Assembly (NCBI GenBank): GCA_018389105.1
Contig: JACATO010000120.1
Coordinates: 1,174,001 to 1,238,000, forward strand
Source of the DNA: Nautilus pompilius
Lineage: Eukaryota; Mollusca; Cephalopoda; Nautilida; Nautilidae
DNA length: 64,000 nt
Direction of reading: 5' to 3'
A program made the position numbers and the translations under genes. Below the pieces are notes generated by a model. That model searched no databases. It saw only the letters and a program-made list of their open reading frames with translations, and had not been told where the DNA came from. Positions 11,690-24,949 of this stretch are shown here, in pieces (the stretch's first letter is position 1; each line of letters begins with the position of its first letter).

Positions 11690-13060
11690 CATGCTACAAA
11701 CTATGTAGAATCCACAATGGCATGGAAATTTGTTATGGATAGAAAAAGAATTTGAGAGTGGATAAAAACAACTTGACATGGGAAAATTGATTATGGACCT
11801 GTTCAATACAAGAAACTGGCTATTTAGGGGTAATGAGAAACTGCAAGATGCTAAAACAGATAATCTGGTATACCAAATTTCATGATTGTGGCTTATTAAT
11901 CACAGGAAAACACAAAACTTGAGGCACAGGAAATTTTTTAATCTCTGCTTGTCACAGAAATTTTCAGTATAAGCATTATATGGCTTTGCAAATGGCTAAA
12001 GTACCACATTGCCTCAACTTGAGGTAGAAAATGTGGAAACATTTCAACATCATTAGAATGTGACAGCAGACAAGTAGTTTATTGTCAATGTTGAAAACAT
12101 GGATAGGACAGCTGTCTATTTTGACATTCTGGACAACTTAACTCTGTACCACTTCAGATAGAAACCATCTTAATCAAATCAACTGAGTATGAGAAAGACA
12201 GCATGACAGTCATGTTCATTGTGATGGCATTGGGTGAAAACTATCTTTTGCTGTGCCTATGTTTTTGAAAGGGGAATGAAAATTATCTGCTTTGTCAATT
12301 GTTTTAGTTTTAATCAGAATGAGCTTAAATGCTTGGCTAAATGAAGACCATTCTCTACTGGTTGTGAAACATGTGCGGTTGGCATACCCAATGGACACTT
12401 CTTGTTTGGGACTTGTTTAGGACATAGCACTGAAGCAGTAAAAGAGATGGCGAGCAAGCATGTATGAGGTTGATGCAATTCAGATGTTGCGTTGGTTCCA
12501 GATGATTACACTGGCTTAGTACCATCAGCTGATATATAGGCATATCTCTTATAGTGCTCAGGATGTGTTCTTGTTAAATGGAACACTATACGAAACAGTG
12601 CTATAGGAGGTCATCATAACATTTAGGAATTTTTCTCCAGGATAAAGAGCATTATAAGGAAACAGTGCTATAAAAAGCAACACTATAGGGGGGGGGCATG
12701 CCTGTATCTTGAAATTGGCCATCCAAACAAAATGACCAAGACAAATTGGATGATTAAATGGTAAATACAAAGCACAGCTACGTGAAAGGTGGGCATATGA
12801 AAAAGTCTTGAGCCTTGCCTCTTCTTTCATTGACTCAAGAATGCATAGAATTCCTTTTTTATGAATGTGATCACAAAAAGTTTCAAGATCACCGGCATAT
12901 CTAATGCTTGGAACATGGATTCTAATTCAGATGAAAATGGATTGGAGATTCCAGTAGTATTCATGTTGCAGGAGTGCAGAGTGTCAAACACGATGTGAGA
13001 AATGATTATACCTGATGTGGAGAATGAAGAGCTAGAACAAATATTGCAATGATGAAGTCT
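11690..13060 (+). pseudogene. Decayed pogo/Tigger (jerky-like) transposase remnant
   Basis: Plus-strand fragments in changing frames match the DDE region of Tigger/jerky transposases: NMDRTAVYFDIL near 12100 (first catalytic Asp region), DSMTVMFIVMA near 12200, then EMASKH and a PDDYTGLVPSADI segment near 12440-12535, where the family has its second Asp and the 'LQPLD' segment. A C-terminal fragment near 12890-12960 reads SNAWNMDSNSDENG, like the family's tail. Between them, about 12540-12690, is a stretch with repeated CACTATA/AGTGCTATA motifs that does not fit the protein and may be a separate small insertion. Many stops and frameshifts. Family assignment is from remembered similarity and no terminal repeats were found. 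Confidence 0.5.
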
Positions 13061-14850
13061 AATGAATCTGTAAAACCAAGTTCAGTTGGTTTGTGTCTAT
13101 TTGCATTTTTTTTTTTTTTTCCTGAGAGAGGCAAAATGTTTCCAAGACAGTTCGCTTGTTCAGATTATGTTTGTTGTGTGATATTTTTTTCTTGTTGTGT
13201 GCCACTGATAAAGCAACTGCAAGTAGAATTGTTTCAATGATGTTTTAATGCTTTTTTTTCACATTTTCATTACATATAAGATCTATGCTGTTCATCATGT
13301 GTGTTCATAGCCACGTCATCTGGAGATGTTCTCACACAGTTTAGCTACCATACTGACTGTTGCTGACTGTGAAGGTTTGGGTTTCATTTGAAATTTTCAG
13401 CAGAACCCCCCCCCATTCTGTTTTTTTTGGTGGAGATAGAAACTATTAACCTCAGCATATAATGGAACCTGTCTAGGAAACTGACCAACAAAGAATGGCT
13501 CTTACACTGTCTGCTAGAACAACTTTAGGTTAATTTGTGTTTTGGTTTACGTTTTTGTTATTTTGTGCACTACTGTCATTCATTAACAGATATTGTGTAT
13601 AATCAATCTAATTGATATTTACACCAGCTACATAACACGACATAACTGATTTTAACAGGTTGTATGCAGTAATAATATAGCGGCATTATAATTAAAAGCT
13701 GCTGTGGCTTACATGAAAACCTTTTTAATTAAGCTGTTATTTTATCTTGTAAACCTAGGTGAATGATGAAAGAGTGGACAATCCCAGTTGCTAAACAGAA
13801 AGTTGTTCATTTCCTTGAAGCTTATGTGATTTGGCTAAAGACTGGGTGTATTTTGACTTAAAGACAAACATTGCATGTAAAATGTACATACCAGGCAAGC
13901 TAGACATTAAACAAAGAAAGAAAAAAAACAGAGAAAATAGAATCATGCCATTTTTCAGTTTTTAAAATCAGTGATAGATTTTGTTGCCTTGACAAGAAAG
14001 TGTGGAAAATATTGCTGCAAAGTGGGAGATTCATACCAGACCTTTGCAAATTGTTACATCACACAAATAGTTGTTACATTTGTGTTTTTAAGTCCAACAT
14101 ATATTTTGTATAAATATAATACTTAAAAGAAAATTGTTTAATATTTTAAAGAATTATTTAGTAAAATACTTTTTGATAATTGTATGTTTTTTTTTTTTTG
14201 TATAACTGAGATAGCATTACAACAGCAGTAGTTTATCTGGCTTGAAGTTTTACGATTATATTAACGACTTCTACCATTTTTTGCATGCCTTATCAGAACA
14301 TAAACTATATGTGACTAATCTGAATAGCTATTAGATCTAATGAAAAACCACTGCTCTATAGCATGATATTTTGCTGCATCCACTTTCAAAATGTATACCA
14401 AAATAAGTTTTCTTCTGTCAGTGTTGTCTAAGAATATTTCTGTGTCCATCATTGACCTTTGACTTCCTGGTTCTGTAGCAGTCATATTATTTAAATGATT
14501 CTGAGCTTACAGATATTGGAGATAAAACAAACAATGATCATCATTTTGCACAGATTACAGTCAGTATGAAATAGCTAATGTTTCAAAGACTTGTATTAAA
14601 ACAACTACCAAAAACCTTACAAAATGTTTGGTAAAAGATAAATTTAGGTTTGGAAATTAAAATAGATGAGGAATGATGACGATATCCTTCAGAGATGGCT
14701 ATACCCAGGTCTTAGCTAGCAGAGTATCTTTTTCAAAGATAGCACTGGTACATAAACCAGCCCTTTTTCTGGTTTAAAAATAATTTACTGAAGTTTGATT
14801 AAATGAATGCATTGCTTCTAAGAAGCCTTTTAATCAGAGCTACAAATAAT
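13061..14850. other. No feature recognised
   Basis: AT-rich sequence with homopolymer runs (T14 near 13107, C9 near 13406, T12 near 14189). No protein match, RNA gene or paired terminal repeat was found. Confidence 0.45.
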
Positions 14851-15355
14851 ATCAAGAGATAGGTATAAAGCGGACAAGAATCACAAGAACTGGACTGAGA
14901 AATTCGTGTTATGAGTTAACGAATCCAGGTTCAAGCTTTTTACTTTCAAGATGAATCAGTATCACTCAACTTTCTGGAAACAATTTTTCAAATTATTTTC
15001 TGGTACCCAATGTTAAACATGGCAGAAGTTCCATGACCTTTATAATTTTGATGGAATTCTCAACTATGTTTAGATACAAAAGCATCATTGCTATACCTTT
15101 GTGGTCAGTGTCTTATCAGTTTCAATAAACAGTCATTACAAATACACCACAGACGTTGGCAAGGCATGTTTGCTCGCAAGAAAGATACTTGTGAAATGGC
15201 CTCCGCAAAGAAGTGCAGACCTAAATGTCATCAAAACAATAAGAGATGATTTTGATGGTAAGGAGCTAAAAGCTTGTCCAATAATCCAGGATGAACTTTG
15301 GAGAGTTTTAGAGACTGCCTGGAAGAATATACTTCATAATGTCATCAAGTAACAC
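14850..15355 (+). pseudogene. Tc1-family transposase remnant
   Basis: Plus-strand fragments follow Tc1 order. NHKNWTEKFVL, a stop, then VNESRFKLF carries the decayed first catalytic motif. A 'VKHGGG'-like segment has decayed near 15010-15030. The last 83 codons (15101-15352) include VKWPPQRSADLNVIKTIRDD, matching the family's 'WPSQSPDLNPIENLWDDL', then ELWRVLETAWKNILHNVIK, the usual C-terminal helix. The catalytic Glu is replaced by Lys in NVIKTI, and there are several stops upstream. No terminal repeats were identified. It is an old, inactive copy. Confidence 0.72.
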
Positions 15356-18300
15356 TGCTCTGCTGTAAATAAATGCATCCCGACAGTTCTGTGCTAAAGG
15401 GGGAGGCGTTAAAAATATTGATTTCTAGTTTCTGATACAGCTTAAATAGCTCTACAAAAATGTTCTTTCTGTAATGGAATAGTTTACTGTTATCTTAGAA
15501 ATTTTCTCTAACTTAAACAAAAATTAAATTTAAAGAATTTGATTTTTTTTAAAAAAATATGTATATAATTTCACCTAGTTAATTCACAATTCTTAACTTG
15601 CTGAATTTTGCATAAATTTTTGTTAGTAAATATATGATTTCTGTTTCTCACAAAATTTTAACTTAGAATAATTCTTGAAAACTGATTAAAAATGAAATTA
15701 AAGTATAAAAGCTAGCTTCTGACCATATTGAAAATAACAAAAAAAAAACAGCATTAAAATGTTTATTGGCAAGGGTAAAACAGTTGATCACTTTTAGTTA
15801 ACAACAAAGTTTTTTGACATCATTATTAATAATATTTCATACATTAATTCAAAATAGTTTACATGGGTTGGATATTCACATAAACAAACTAAACAGATTA
15901 TTGTTGCCTTCTTGCTGAAAATATAGTCTTCCATTTTATAATTTAACTATGGTATTTTAATTAATTTTTTGTGCAGTAAAAAAAAAAAAGAATTGACTAC
16001 AGAAGGTTCCAACAAAATGACCATTTTAGTAGTGAAACATAGGTGATCATTTTCTGATTCTTCCATTATTAAATAAATTAATTTCCAGAAAATATCCTTT
16101 TTGATAGTGTGTCACTTATAAGATTTAGTTGATTTTATCTTCCAGTGAGAAAGCAGTAATAAATTTTGTTTCAGAGAAATGTTCAAGTTAATCTCCAGTC
16201 ATAATCTAGATCATTTAGAGAATGTGAGGTTAGCAGAAACAAAGGGATTTAAAAAGTAAAAATTAAATCTGATTATGGATTAATGCCATTAGTATATATT
16301 GTTTCTTCTGTTGTTTTTTTAATATCTTGTTTTCATCTCTTTTGTCAAATGACTAAAAAACATCAAAAAACCATTTACCTTGTCATTATTTCTGTAAGTT
16401 TAATAGAACACCATTAAGATTTTAATAGTGAATGAAGAATTTTGAAAATAAACTGGATGCAGTATCAACTCTTTTGGTGCTTGTATAATTTTTATTGAAA
16501 ATTCAAATTGAAACTGATATTGTAATTTTTCTTCTAATGCATGTAATATGTATTACATGTACCTTGTGATGATCATTTTGCATTGCTCACTGATAAGTTT
16601 AGCTACACAATTTCAGTCAAACTACAGGTATAAAAAAAAGTTAAATAAAATGTTTTCATTGCAGAAGTCTTTTAGTTGTGCATGATTGCAGGTATCTGTG
16701 TACCATTTGTGAAATTAAATCCTAAAATTTGTATAAATGTAGTATTTTTCTCAAATACAATGTTTGTACATGTATTTTCTGATCCACTTTATGTATGGAT
16801 ATTGTACATTTTTGGCAACTTTTTATTAGTTTGTTTGTTTCTTTCTTTCTAATTTAGATTCATAAAACTATAGAAAAAAGAAAGTAATTTGTAATTAATT
16901 GCAATTTTATTAGAAACTACAATATAATAATTAATATAAAGTTTTATCAATTCTGTTTCAAACATTTATTTATGAAGTAAGTTATTGGTTTTAAAATAAT
17001 TTGGAATTCCTATGTGTTCCTACTGATATGTAAAGCAAAAATTCTATTTATCAATATGTCATTGTTTACTAGGCTATAGCAAAGGTGTATACATAATTGT
17101 GGGACAGTCTTCTTATATATATATTTGTTGTTGTTGTTTATGCATGGATGAATCATGTTATTTTTGTTGTAAAAAAAATCAAAACATCCAAACAAATTAT
17201 GCTTATAGAGAGATGATGATGAAAGCACGAGGGCATTGCAGTCGTGGTCAACAAGAAATTTTTGTTATTGAAAACAGGAGAATAAACACACAAATTTATT
17301 GGAGTAAAACTTTGTTTTATCATTTGTGGAAGGCACTCTGGACTAACACAGGTGTGACAATCCAGAGTGAACGAAGTAAGAGAAGGAAACAAACTTTTTT
17401 TTAAATATCAGCTTAGTCTGAACATCATCATTTATCACCATGACAACAAAGGTAGAGTACTTTTCACTCACATATCTTAATAGATCATACAATATCACAA
17501 TATTTGTTTTTTATAAAAAATGTTAAAAAGCAAACACTAGTTTTTGTTTAGTTTTCAAGAAAATAACTCAAAGAAAGACATTTTGTCTATGGGTTTTTTA
17601 ATAATAAATTGCTGATGAAAAAAATAATAAAGAAGGGTTGTTGTAAGAAAAGCATTGGTTGTCCAGACTAGACCGAAAAAAAAAGTTTAGACCTCATAGA
17701 GAGAATTTAACTGCTCAGAGATAAGCAAATGTGCAAAAGATTTAAAATGAAAGATGCTTAATTATACATGTTACAGTTAATAACTTTAGGATGCTTTCAA
17801 TGGGGAAGTACCAAATTACAGCAAGAAATAAAATCTAGTTTAAACCACATATGACCCTGATTTGTACAAGATTATGATACTACTTTCTTAACTATTAAAT
17901 ACAAAATGGATAGACAAAACTTCAGACGTAACTCATTCCAACATTTCTACCATTAAAAAATCAAAGAAAACAATATACATGTAGATATAGTAATTTATGA
18001 TTAAGCCAGTTGTGAAGTACCTAACTTTAATAACACTTCATTTGACCATTTAAACTGTGGCAGTGCAAAAATCAAAACAAACAACTATCATTGTTCTTGA
18101 AGGATACTAACTGCCTGCTGCTGCTAAACATCCATGGCAAGAGCTATTATGTGAGAGGGGAGAAACTACAGAAAGCCTTGCTATCATATCATGAATATTA
18201 CATGGAACAGAATGTTGAAAAACCTTCTGGCACAATACAGAACAGCAAGCACTCAAACACAATCTAGCAAACCAATATTGATTAGTTATCAACCATCTTC

Positions 18301-20560
18301 GTGTACTGACCCATTATTTGGTATTGTACAATAAAATATCAGCAAGCAGAAAAACATACTGCATTATCATAGATTTTTAAAATATATTTCTTTTTAATTT
18401 TATAGAATCAAAGGCAATTTATGCAGAACTCTGATAAATATAACTTCTAGCAGACAAGTTTGATCTTGTTTAAACCAAAATCAAATTAGCAATTATATTT
18501 GAGTTATAGAGTGATGATGTGGATTTGAGGAAAAAATCTCCTCTACATCTGGTTTTAGCAACAGGAGCATCGATTCAGATTACAACAATTCATATAATTA
18601 CTCTATTATCACAAAAAGAAACCAAATTTTGGCAAACAAACAGAGCCATGATTTTTGGGAAGAATCACTGGTACCATAGCCAGAAGCACAGTGACAGTAG
18701 ATAATTGTTTCCTGCACAGTTTACTATTATCTACACAGCTATATATCTGTTCCCCTTATCTCTGCAATAATTCCAGATTATTAAGTGATCCATCTTTATT
18801 GATGCATATTTTTATTTCTTCAGGTATTATAAAAGGTATTTCTAGGGCTAATGGCTATAACTGATATGGTTAATAAATTGAGGATTACATAATCCACCAT
18901 CTGAAAACTTACTGTAGGTCAATGAAGCTAATAGTTCAAATTAATGCTCACTGACAGATTTTAGATACAAGAAAAATGTCATTGATATACAAATCAGACT
19001 TCCCAGAGCTAAAAAATTTACTGAATTTAAAATATACTTTTTTTAACACAAAAATTCAACCAGCTGAAGATAATTTTAAAAAATAAAAAAGAATTTAAAA
19101 ATATAATCAAAATCTCACATTACACATGGAATAATAGAGTTGCAAATTTTAAACAATTAAAAAAAAAGAAATTTGACTGTGCTTTTGGTTGATCTGCAGA
19201 TATTTATATTTACTTTCAAATGATAAATTTTAATCTTAATATTAATAATAAACTATTTCTTCTCAAAAGTAAACAGAAAATTGACATTTTTATATACAAC
19301 TCATGTACTCAAGCACTTGCATAGATTCACTGTAGTTTGAAATCGTGACTATAGCAAATGAATTAATGGATTAAGATTATTATAGTTAACTTTAATGATA
19401 AATGCACTTGTTGTTAGAAATTTATGGATTAGTGAAGCTGAAACTTGCTATGTCTAACTTTACTGAAGGTTAGTACATTGTGAAATATAGCTTTGTGCTG
19501 AAGATCTACACTTTGCTGCGCATACAACACTCATTTTATTAGTGAAAAGTTTTAAATTGTTAAAGTTGGGCTTTCTTTTTTTTTGAAAGTTGAAAAAAAG
19601 TTCAGAAAAAATACTTTTCTTGTTTATTTCTGACTTGAAAGGAAATGCAAATTCTTTATTAAATTTTAATGATATGATAGTGTTTCACCTCTCAATTCAA
19701 CTTTAATTGATTATAGCCTGCCTTTAAAGGCAGAACCTAGTTTTAATTTCTCTTTATTACATTATTTACTTTAGTTAAAAGTACATGTACAAATCAGTCT
19801 AAAAGAAATTTGTTTTTTTTTTTTTTTAAGTAGCTGCATCCCTGCAATTAAATCTATTTATACCAAAGGGAGGTAATTTTATTATAACAGGAGGGTTGCT
19901 AAAACATTGCACTCATAGTGACTGATTTAGAAGTTAACTCAAACACATTTCTGATCAAGTTATAGTTACTTGGTTTTCTCATATGTACATTTATCCTTTT
20001 TTCAAAGAAACCATAACAGGAAAAGAAAGACGAGTTCAAACATGTGTTTATATTTTGTTTATATACTAATTATAAAGTTTATTTTCGTTGACTAAGCAAA
20101 GGTACCACTACTTTAAAAAAAGTATTCCAACCTTACATATATTAACAAGAAATACTGGTTTATATAGCTTTCACTGTGAGTTAAATATTTCTAACTACTA
20201 GAATATAAAACTAGATAGCTCGTTAAAATAATTATTCAACTATTCTGATACAGTGTAGTATTTTATAAGGACACTTTTATCAATTTAGTTAGTAAATATT
20301 TATCATATTGATTAAAGCATTGTTATAAGTATTTTAATGAGGAATTTTGTTGTAGCTCAGCAGTTATAGTTGAGGTCAGCTAAAAATTTCACCTGAGAGT
20401 GCAGAAAAGCAGATGTGATATATAAAGAAATAGCGAAATCCAACTGCTGTCTTAAAACATGACTATGACGACCTTCTTAGCTAAAAAATATCAAATTGCA
20501 TTCCTTGAAAGACATGGTTGATCTAATAAACTACATATTTGGGACTGGTTTGACAACTTA
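15356..20560. other. Long AT-rich stretch without recognisable feature
   Basis: This 5.2 kb holds only homopolymer and short tandem runs (for example a TTG run near 17126-17138 and T16 near 19813). Open frames at 17010-17404 and 18107-18864 have no recognisable similarity and no exon-like composition. The block near 18100-18330 is slightly less AT-rich than its surroundings but has no coding signature. Intron or intergenic. Confidence 0.45.
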
Positions 20561-20589
20561 AAATAATATTATTTCAGACTTTTTCTCTA

Positions 20590-21050
20590 AAGACTTCAAA
20601 TGGAACATGCTACATTACAATAGCTGTTCAAAATGTCTACTGTAGCATCTGACAACAGAGCAACACATAGCAGAAGCACACATTTTCATAAGAAGCATTA
20701 ACAGTTCTTTGTTGAAGTTTGTGAATGGTAGCTGTTTTGTGGTGTACACTGTCCTTCAAAATGCCCTAAAGGAAAAAATCTGACGATATGAGATCTGGAG
20801 ACCAAAACAGGCAGATATTCAGCTGATCTGCTTTATCCAATTCACCTTCCAGTAGTTTTCATTAAAAAATGTTCTCCTATTTTATCACACACTAAAAACA
20901 TATGAAATCAGTGATATGCTGTTGTGTTGCATGGTACTATCACCTGTGAGTTTCTGAATGAAACTTAATGTTGATAGGAAAAACATCTTAGTATAGTAGT
21001 GTACAAATATGTGTAAACATCATTTTGGAACACCCTGTACATATAAACAA
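20590..21050 (-). pseudogene. mariner/IS630-type transposase remnant
   Basis: On the minus strand, about 20700-20830 encodes FWSPDLISSDFFL, a stop, then GILKDSVHH and TATIHKLQQRT. This matches the segment around the third catalytic Asp of mariner-type transposases ('SPDLTPCDFFLWGYVKD...'). Near 21028-21044 the sequence GGAACACCCTGTAC looks like the terminus of such an element, similar to the end of the MITE at 39408. The other terminus was not found, and several stops are present. Short and old. Confidence 0.5.
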
Positions 21051-22369
21051 ACAAAAAACAACTAATCATTGGCACACTTTTTACATGAAATGAATTTTTA
21101 ATGATTATCTGTGATTCATAGGTAGTAAAAAGTGAACAAAAGACCAATATTTTATGATATGCTTTCCTAGATTTAAGCTTTCTCTGAAAATTGATGATTT
21201 CTTTGTTTTCTGTACCAAAATAGGAATTTTCAGCCTTTTCTTTTTTTTAGAAAAAAAAAAATTAGGAAATTATTATTTATTAAGAATATATCAAAATGCC
21301 ATGCTGCATTTATTTTCATTTTGTATTTTTATAGACATAAAATATATACTTCAAATGTCTATAATAGTAAATAAAATAAACAAAGTGCCTAAAAACCAAT
21401 TAGTCTATAAAATTCATTAAAATGTGCATTTGCTTGTTTAAAAAAATACAAAGATATTTTTAATGTGCAAATGCAGTAAGTTCCACATAGTAGTTTTAGT
21501 GCATTAAAGATTTTGAATGATTTTGTTTTTGACTTTATGAATAGTGTTAAAGCTAGTATACTACGCACTACTGATCAACTTTCGTTTATAGTTTTGATAA
21601 GGTTTTCTATTTTATAATTCTTTTTTAATTTTTCAATTTTTAAATTATTATTATTATCTAATTTTCTAGTGATGGATTTGAGATGATTTCCTGGCATTGT
21701 TTGATTCTCTGAGTGTTGATATTGGTGTCAAAGATGTCACACAATGCTGTAAACTGGCTTTCTCATCTCTTGTTAAAACAACTTTATTCTGTTTTTCTGC
21801 TTTCATCAATGCCAGCTCAGCAGCTATATTTAACCTAACTAAAAGCTAAAGGCACATTTTGAACTTGTGTCAGATTAAAAGGCTTTCAGTGCACAAGTTT
21901 CTGCTATCCTTGAACATTAACTAGATTATGCTTTTTTCTTTTTTTATGGCACACATGCACAAAAAAATAATAATTTAAGCAAATTTTGTTCTTTTACATT
22001 GATTACATTCTTTTAGTCTGAGAGGAACCATAATTAAAATTAAATGAATTTTATAATTTAGAAAAATAAAGAAAAACTGCTTGTTTTTATTTGGTTAAAA
22101 TAGGAAAATGCTATTAATCTTTTAAAAAAAAAAAAAGCGTTTAACCCTGTCAAAAATGTTCACATAGTGAAGTTACCAAACATTGAAAGTATGCCGCTTT
22201 GCAATATACCAATGAGCAGTGATATCCAACCATTGCTAAGCTATGGAGACCAGAAATAGGCAGGCTGCTGAACTCTTGACCAGATTGCACAAAATCAGCA
22301 TCCCTGACACTAGCACACTATAGGGCGAGACTGGTGCCCGCTAGAAACTTGAACCAGGTTATCTTTTCT
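21051..22369. other. AT-rich stretch, no feature recognised
   Basis: A frame at 21154-21420 encodes a Phe/Ile/Lys-rich polypeptide with no recognisable motif and a poly-Lys/poly-Phe tract from an A-run and T-run. I see this as compositional. Nothing else is seen up to the Tc1 scrap. Confidence 0.45.
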
Positions 22370-22430
22370 GATGACAATAAATTCAACCTTCACTTTGCTG
22401 ATGATCGTTAGTGCTTGCATTTGCCATTTT
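22370..22430 (+). pseudogene. Tc1 transposase scrap around the first catalytic motif
   Basis: A short plus-strand frame reads NLNQVIFSDDNKFNLHFADD. This closely fits the 'VLFSDESRFNLSFADGR' motif that carries the first catalytic Asp of Tc1 transposases. The preceding 200 bases (22170-22370) are less AT-rich and probably belong to the same element but are too decayed to align by eye. A stop follows directly. No termini found. Confidence 0.5.
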
Positions 22431-22695
22431 TATCTTTCCTTTCCAAATATCCATAAATATTCTTTGGTTCCAGTTTACATGTTTATGTTGCAATTGACTA
22501 AAATATTGTCAGTGTCAAAAAAGTATTGTTGATATAGTCACATTATGGATGCTACATCATTCTCTTCTTTAGATGAAATGTTTAAACAGTTTGCAAAATA
22601 AAATGTTCATAGTCAGCAATATTTGACTTGCTTTGTTTTTCCATGTACACTTTCTATAAACACAATGATTGTTTCTAACTCAGTGTTACTAATTA
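22431..22695. other. Short spacer before the second CACTG element
   Basis: AT-rich. A 30-bp piece at about 22531-22562 (TATTGTTGATATAGTCACATTATGG...) resembles a piece at about 28093-28124 beside the Gypsy fossil and may be a bit of related LTR. See findings. Nothing else is seen. Confidence 0.35.
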
Positions 22696-24715
22696 CACTG
22701 TCCAACAAAATTTGATGAATTTTCTTTTACATAGAATGTTAAATGTGTATTTTATTAATATATTTTTATATTTTTTTAGACAATCAAGACAAAGAGGCAA
22801 TGGTTAAAAAGTGTATTAGGTTAAACTTTAAAAGTGTTTGGCCATGCAGGATCTTTTATGTGAGACAAACTTGGTATCACGCACTAGACACCAACAGTAG
22901 TCAGCAAGTAATGCTGGCAAAGGCTTTCCTTTATACCGTGCTTCCATATCACTAATTTCCTGATGAAATCTCTTTCCGTGTTCATCAGATACATGAGACG
23001 CATTGTCAGGAAAAAAGTCTAGATGAGAATCAAGAAAATGAAGTTTAAGTGACATATTACAGCCAAGTTTTTCAAAGTTTTTAATTAGATCTTTGACCAG
23101 GGATTCAAAATTTGAAGCTTTATGTCTCCCAAGAAAGCCACTGACAACATTTCGAAAAGAGCACCATGCTGCTTTTTGGACAGGGGTCAGAATGTTTTCG
23201 AAGCTTTGATCATTTAACAACTGCCGTACCTGTGGTCCAACAAATATGCCTTCTGTAATTTTGGCAGTGCTAAGTTTTGGAAATTTTGCCTTTAGAAAGT
23301 TCATTGCCTCACAGTCTTTATCAAATGCCTTCACAAACTGCTTTATAACTCCTAATTCAATGTGAAGGGGTGGCAGAAGAATCTTATTTGATGGCACAAG
23401 TGGGGAATTGGCAATATTCTTGAGCCCCACTGTTAATTCCTTGCATTAGTGGCCGTCTTTTGCCCGTGAATCCCAAAGGCACAAAAAACAGCAAAACTTT
23501 GTATATCCAGTTTGTAGTCCAGTTAACATTGCAATAACTTTTAGATCTGCACAAATTACCCACTGATGTTTATTGTACTGAAGAGCATTTAGAATAACCT
23601 TTAGATTGTTGTATGTTTCTCTTAGTACCATGGAATGCACAACAAGAACAGATTGTAATTGATTCCCATTATGCAGTAATTCAGCCTTCACACTGTACTT
23701 TGAGGCATCAATAAAAAGGCGCCATTCAGAAGGATCATGTTCCAATTCCAAAAAATAAAATAGGCCTTTGATGTCATAGCAAAAACAGAGGTCATACTCC
23801 ATTTTAAAAAAAGACTCTAAATTTTGTGAACATTTGCAATAAAATGATATTTTAGCACCTTTTCAAGTACATTTTTCTCCTTAAGTCTTGATGCCAGAAT
23901 TTCACTCTGTTCTTTATTCAACTTAAGATCTTTTATCAAATCACTTAAGTCATTCTGTGTAAAAAGTTGTGGTCTCTCACCTAATTCTGACGCTGATGCA
24001 ATGAATTCGGGATCTTTGTTCATAGTGCTGCTTTCATTTTTGGTGTCTTCAGAATCAGTATCTTTGTCTTCAGGCAAGAAATCAGGTTTCTTGGGCACTG
24101 GAATCGAATGTGAATGCTGTACTGGACGAGAAGCTGACCGAAAATTGGGATAATATATATTTCCAGTTCTAATGCCAGTGAGAGCGACATTAGTACAACA
24201 AAAATAGCAATCGTCAATGTGATTTTGTGGTTCTCGCCAAATCGTGGGAATACCGAATGGCATAGAGTAGCCAGTGTTGAGCCACATGCTTAGCCTTGAA
24301 ACACAGTTTGTACAACAATATTGCGGTGCCCAACTTGCCGAATCCACTTTTGTATCAAAATAGGCTGTATAGAGATTTCTAATATGCTTATTTATTACAT
24401 GCTGCTTCTTTTTAGCAACATATTCACCGCAGATGTAACAAAAATTATTCTTGTCATTCTTACAGCAGCGACCAGAAGTTGAAGTTGCCATTGTATCATT
24501 TATTCTTATCTAAAAATAAACAATATAGAGTTAGGTAAGTGAGTAGTAATCTTATAATTATAATAAGCTCAAATGTAAGTCTGTAATTAATAGTGATTTG
24601 CTTTTGAATCAGCAATAATCAAAATCTTAAATTTACACAAAAACTACCCGTTAAATGTATAAAAATAAATGCATTTCCGTAATCCTCGTAAAATTTTAGT
24701 TTGGAAACATGCATT
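22696..24715 (-). mobile_element. CACTG-ended DNA transposon, second copy (near full length)
   Basis: The left terminus is CACTGTCCAACAAAA at 22696, preceded by TTA (22693-22695), the same 3-bp target as the copy at 43202. The gene is on the minus strand and spans 22828-24491. The right terminus is not clear: a subterminal AATCAGCAA motif near 24608-24617 fits the family, and the end probably lies within the next 60-110 bases (24680-24715). The coordinate is therefore approximate. Of the copies in the window this one shows the protein most completely. Confidence 0.78.
22828..24491 (-). pseudogene. Transposase-like Cys-rich protein, one frameshift and one stop
   Basis: About 550 codons. The N-terminal part (24491-23817, 224 residues, start MATSTSGRCCKNDKNNFCYI) has C-x2-C pairs at FCYICG and CCTNC, then MPFGIPTIWREPQNH and DDCYFC, an acidic Ser-rich linker (residues about 125-165) and a Lys/Leu-rich segment. 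After a frameshift near 23805-23820 it continues as MEYDLCFCYDIKGLF, FIDASK, ELLHNGNQ, WVICADLKVIAML and CCFLCLWDSRAKDGH. One in-frame TAA (near 23446) stands where relatives carry Tyr. The remainder has LPPLHIELGV, GIFVGPQVR, FLGRHKA, LHFLDSHLDFFPDN, SDEHGKRFHQEI and LLADYCWCL. The paired cysteines suggest zinc-binding DNA recognition. The conserved acidic residues in ADLKV, DSRA and SDEHG are candidates for a DDE-type active site, which is inference. Proteins with these motifs are common but mostly uncharacterised in invertebrate genomes. Confidence 0.8.
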
Positions 24716-24949
24716 ACATGTAGTTAATAACAGTTCCACTGGGGTTCTGTTTGGTACTGTGTATGATGTTCTTTATGTTGCAAGATAGCAAGTTAATACT
24801 TTTAGTCATTTCTGGTCCTCTGCTTGCAATATCTTCATGCTCTTTAGCATTGTCCAGTTTTGACCAATTTTTATGTTTTATCTCATTTATTTATACTCAA
24901 AACAGTATAACTTGCTGGTGAATAATTATGTTGTTTTTCTTCTTATAGT

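Noticed and set aside
16540-16562. Near-palindromic CATGTAATA...TATTACATG considered as a regulatory operator
   Set aside because: An imperfect palindrome of AT-rich sequence. Such sites are frequent by chance here.
24728-24741. CCACTGGGG considered as the right end of the second CACTG element
   Set aside because: Wrong orientation for a terminal inverted repeat and no TTA duplication follows.
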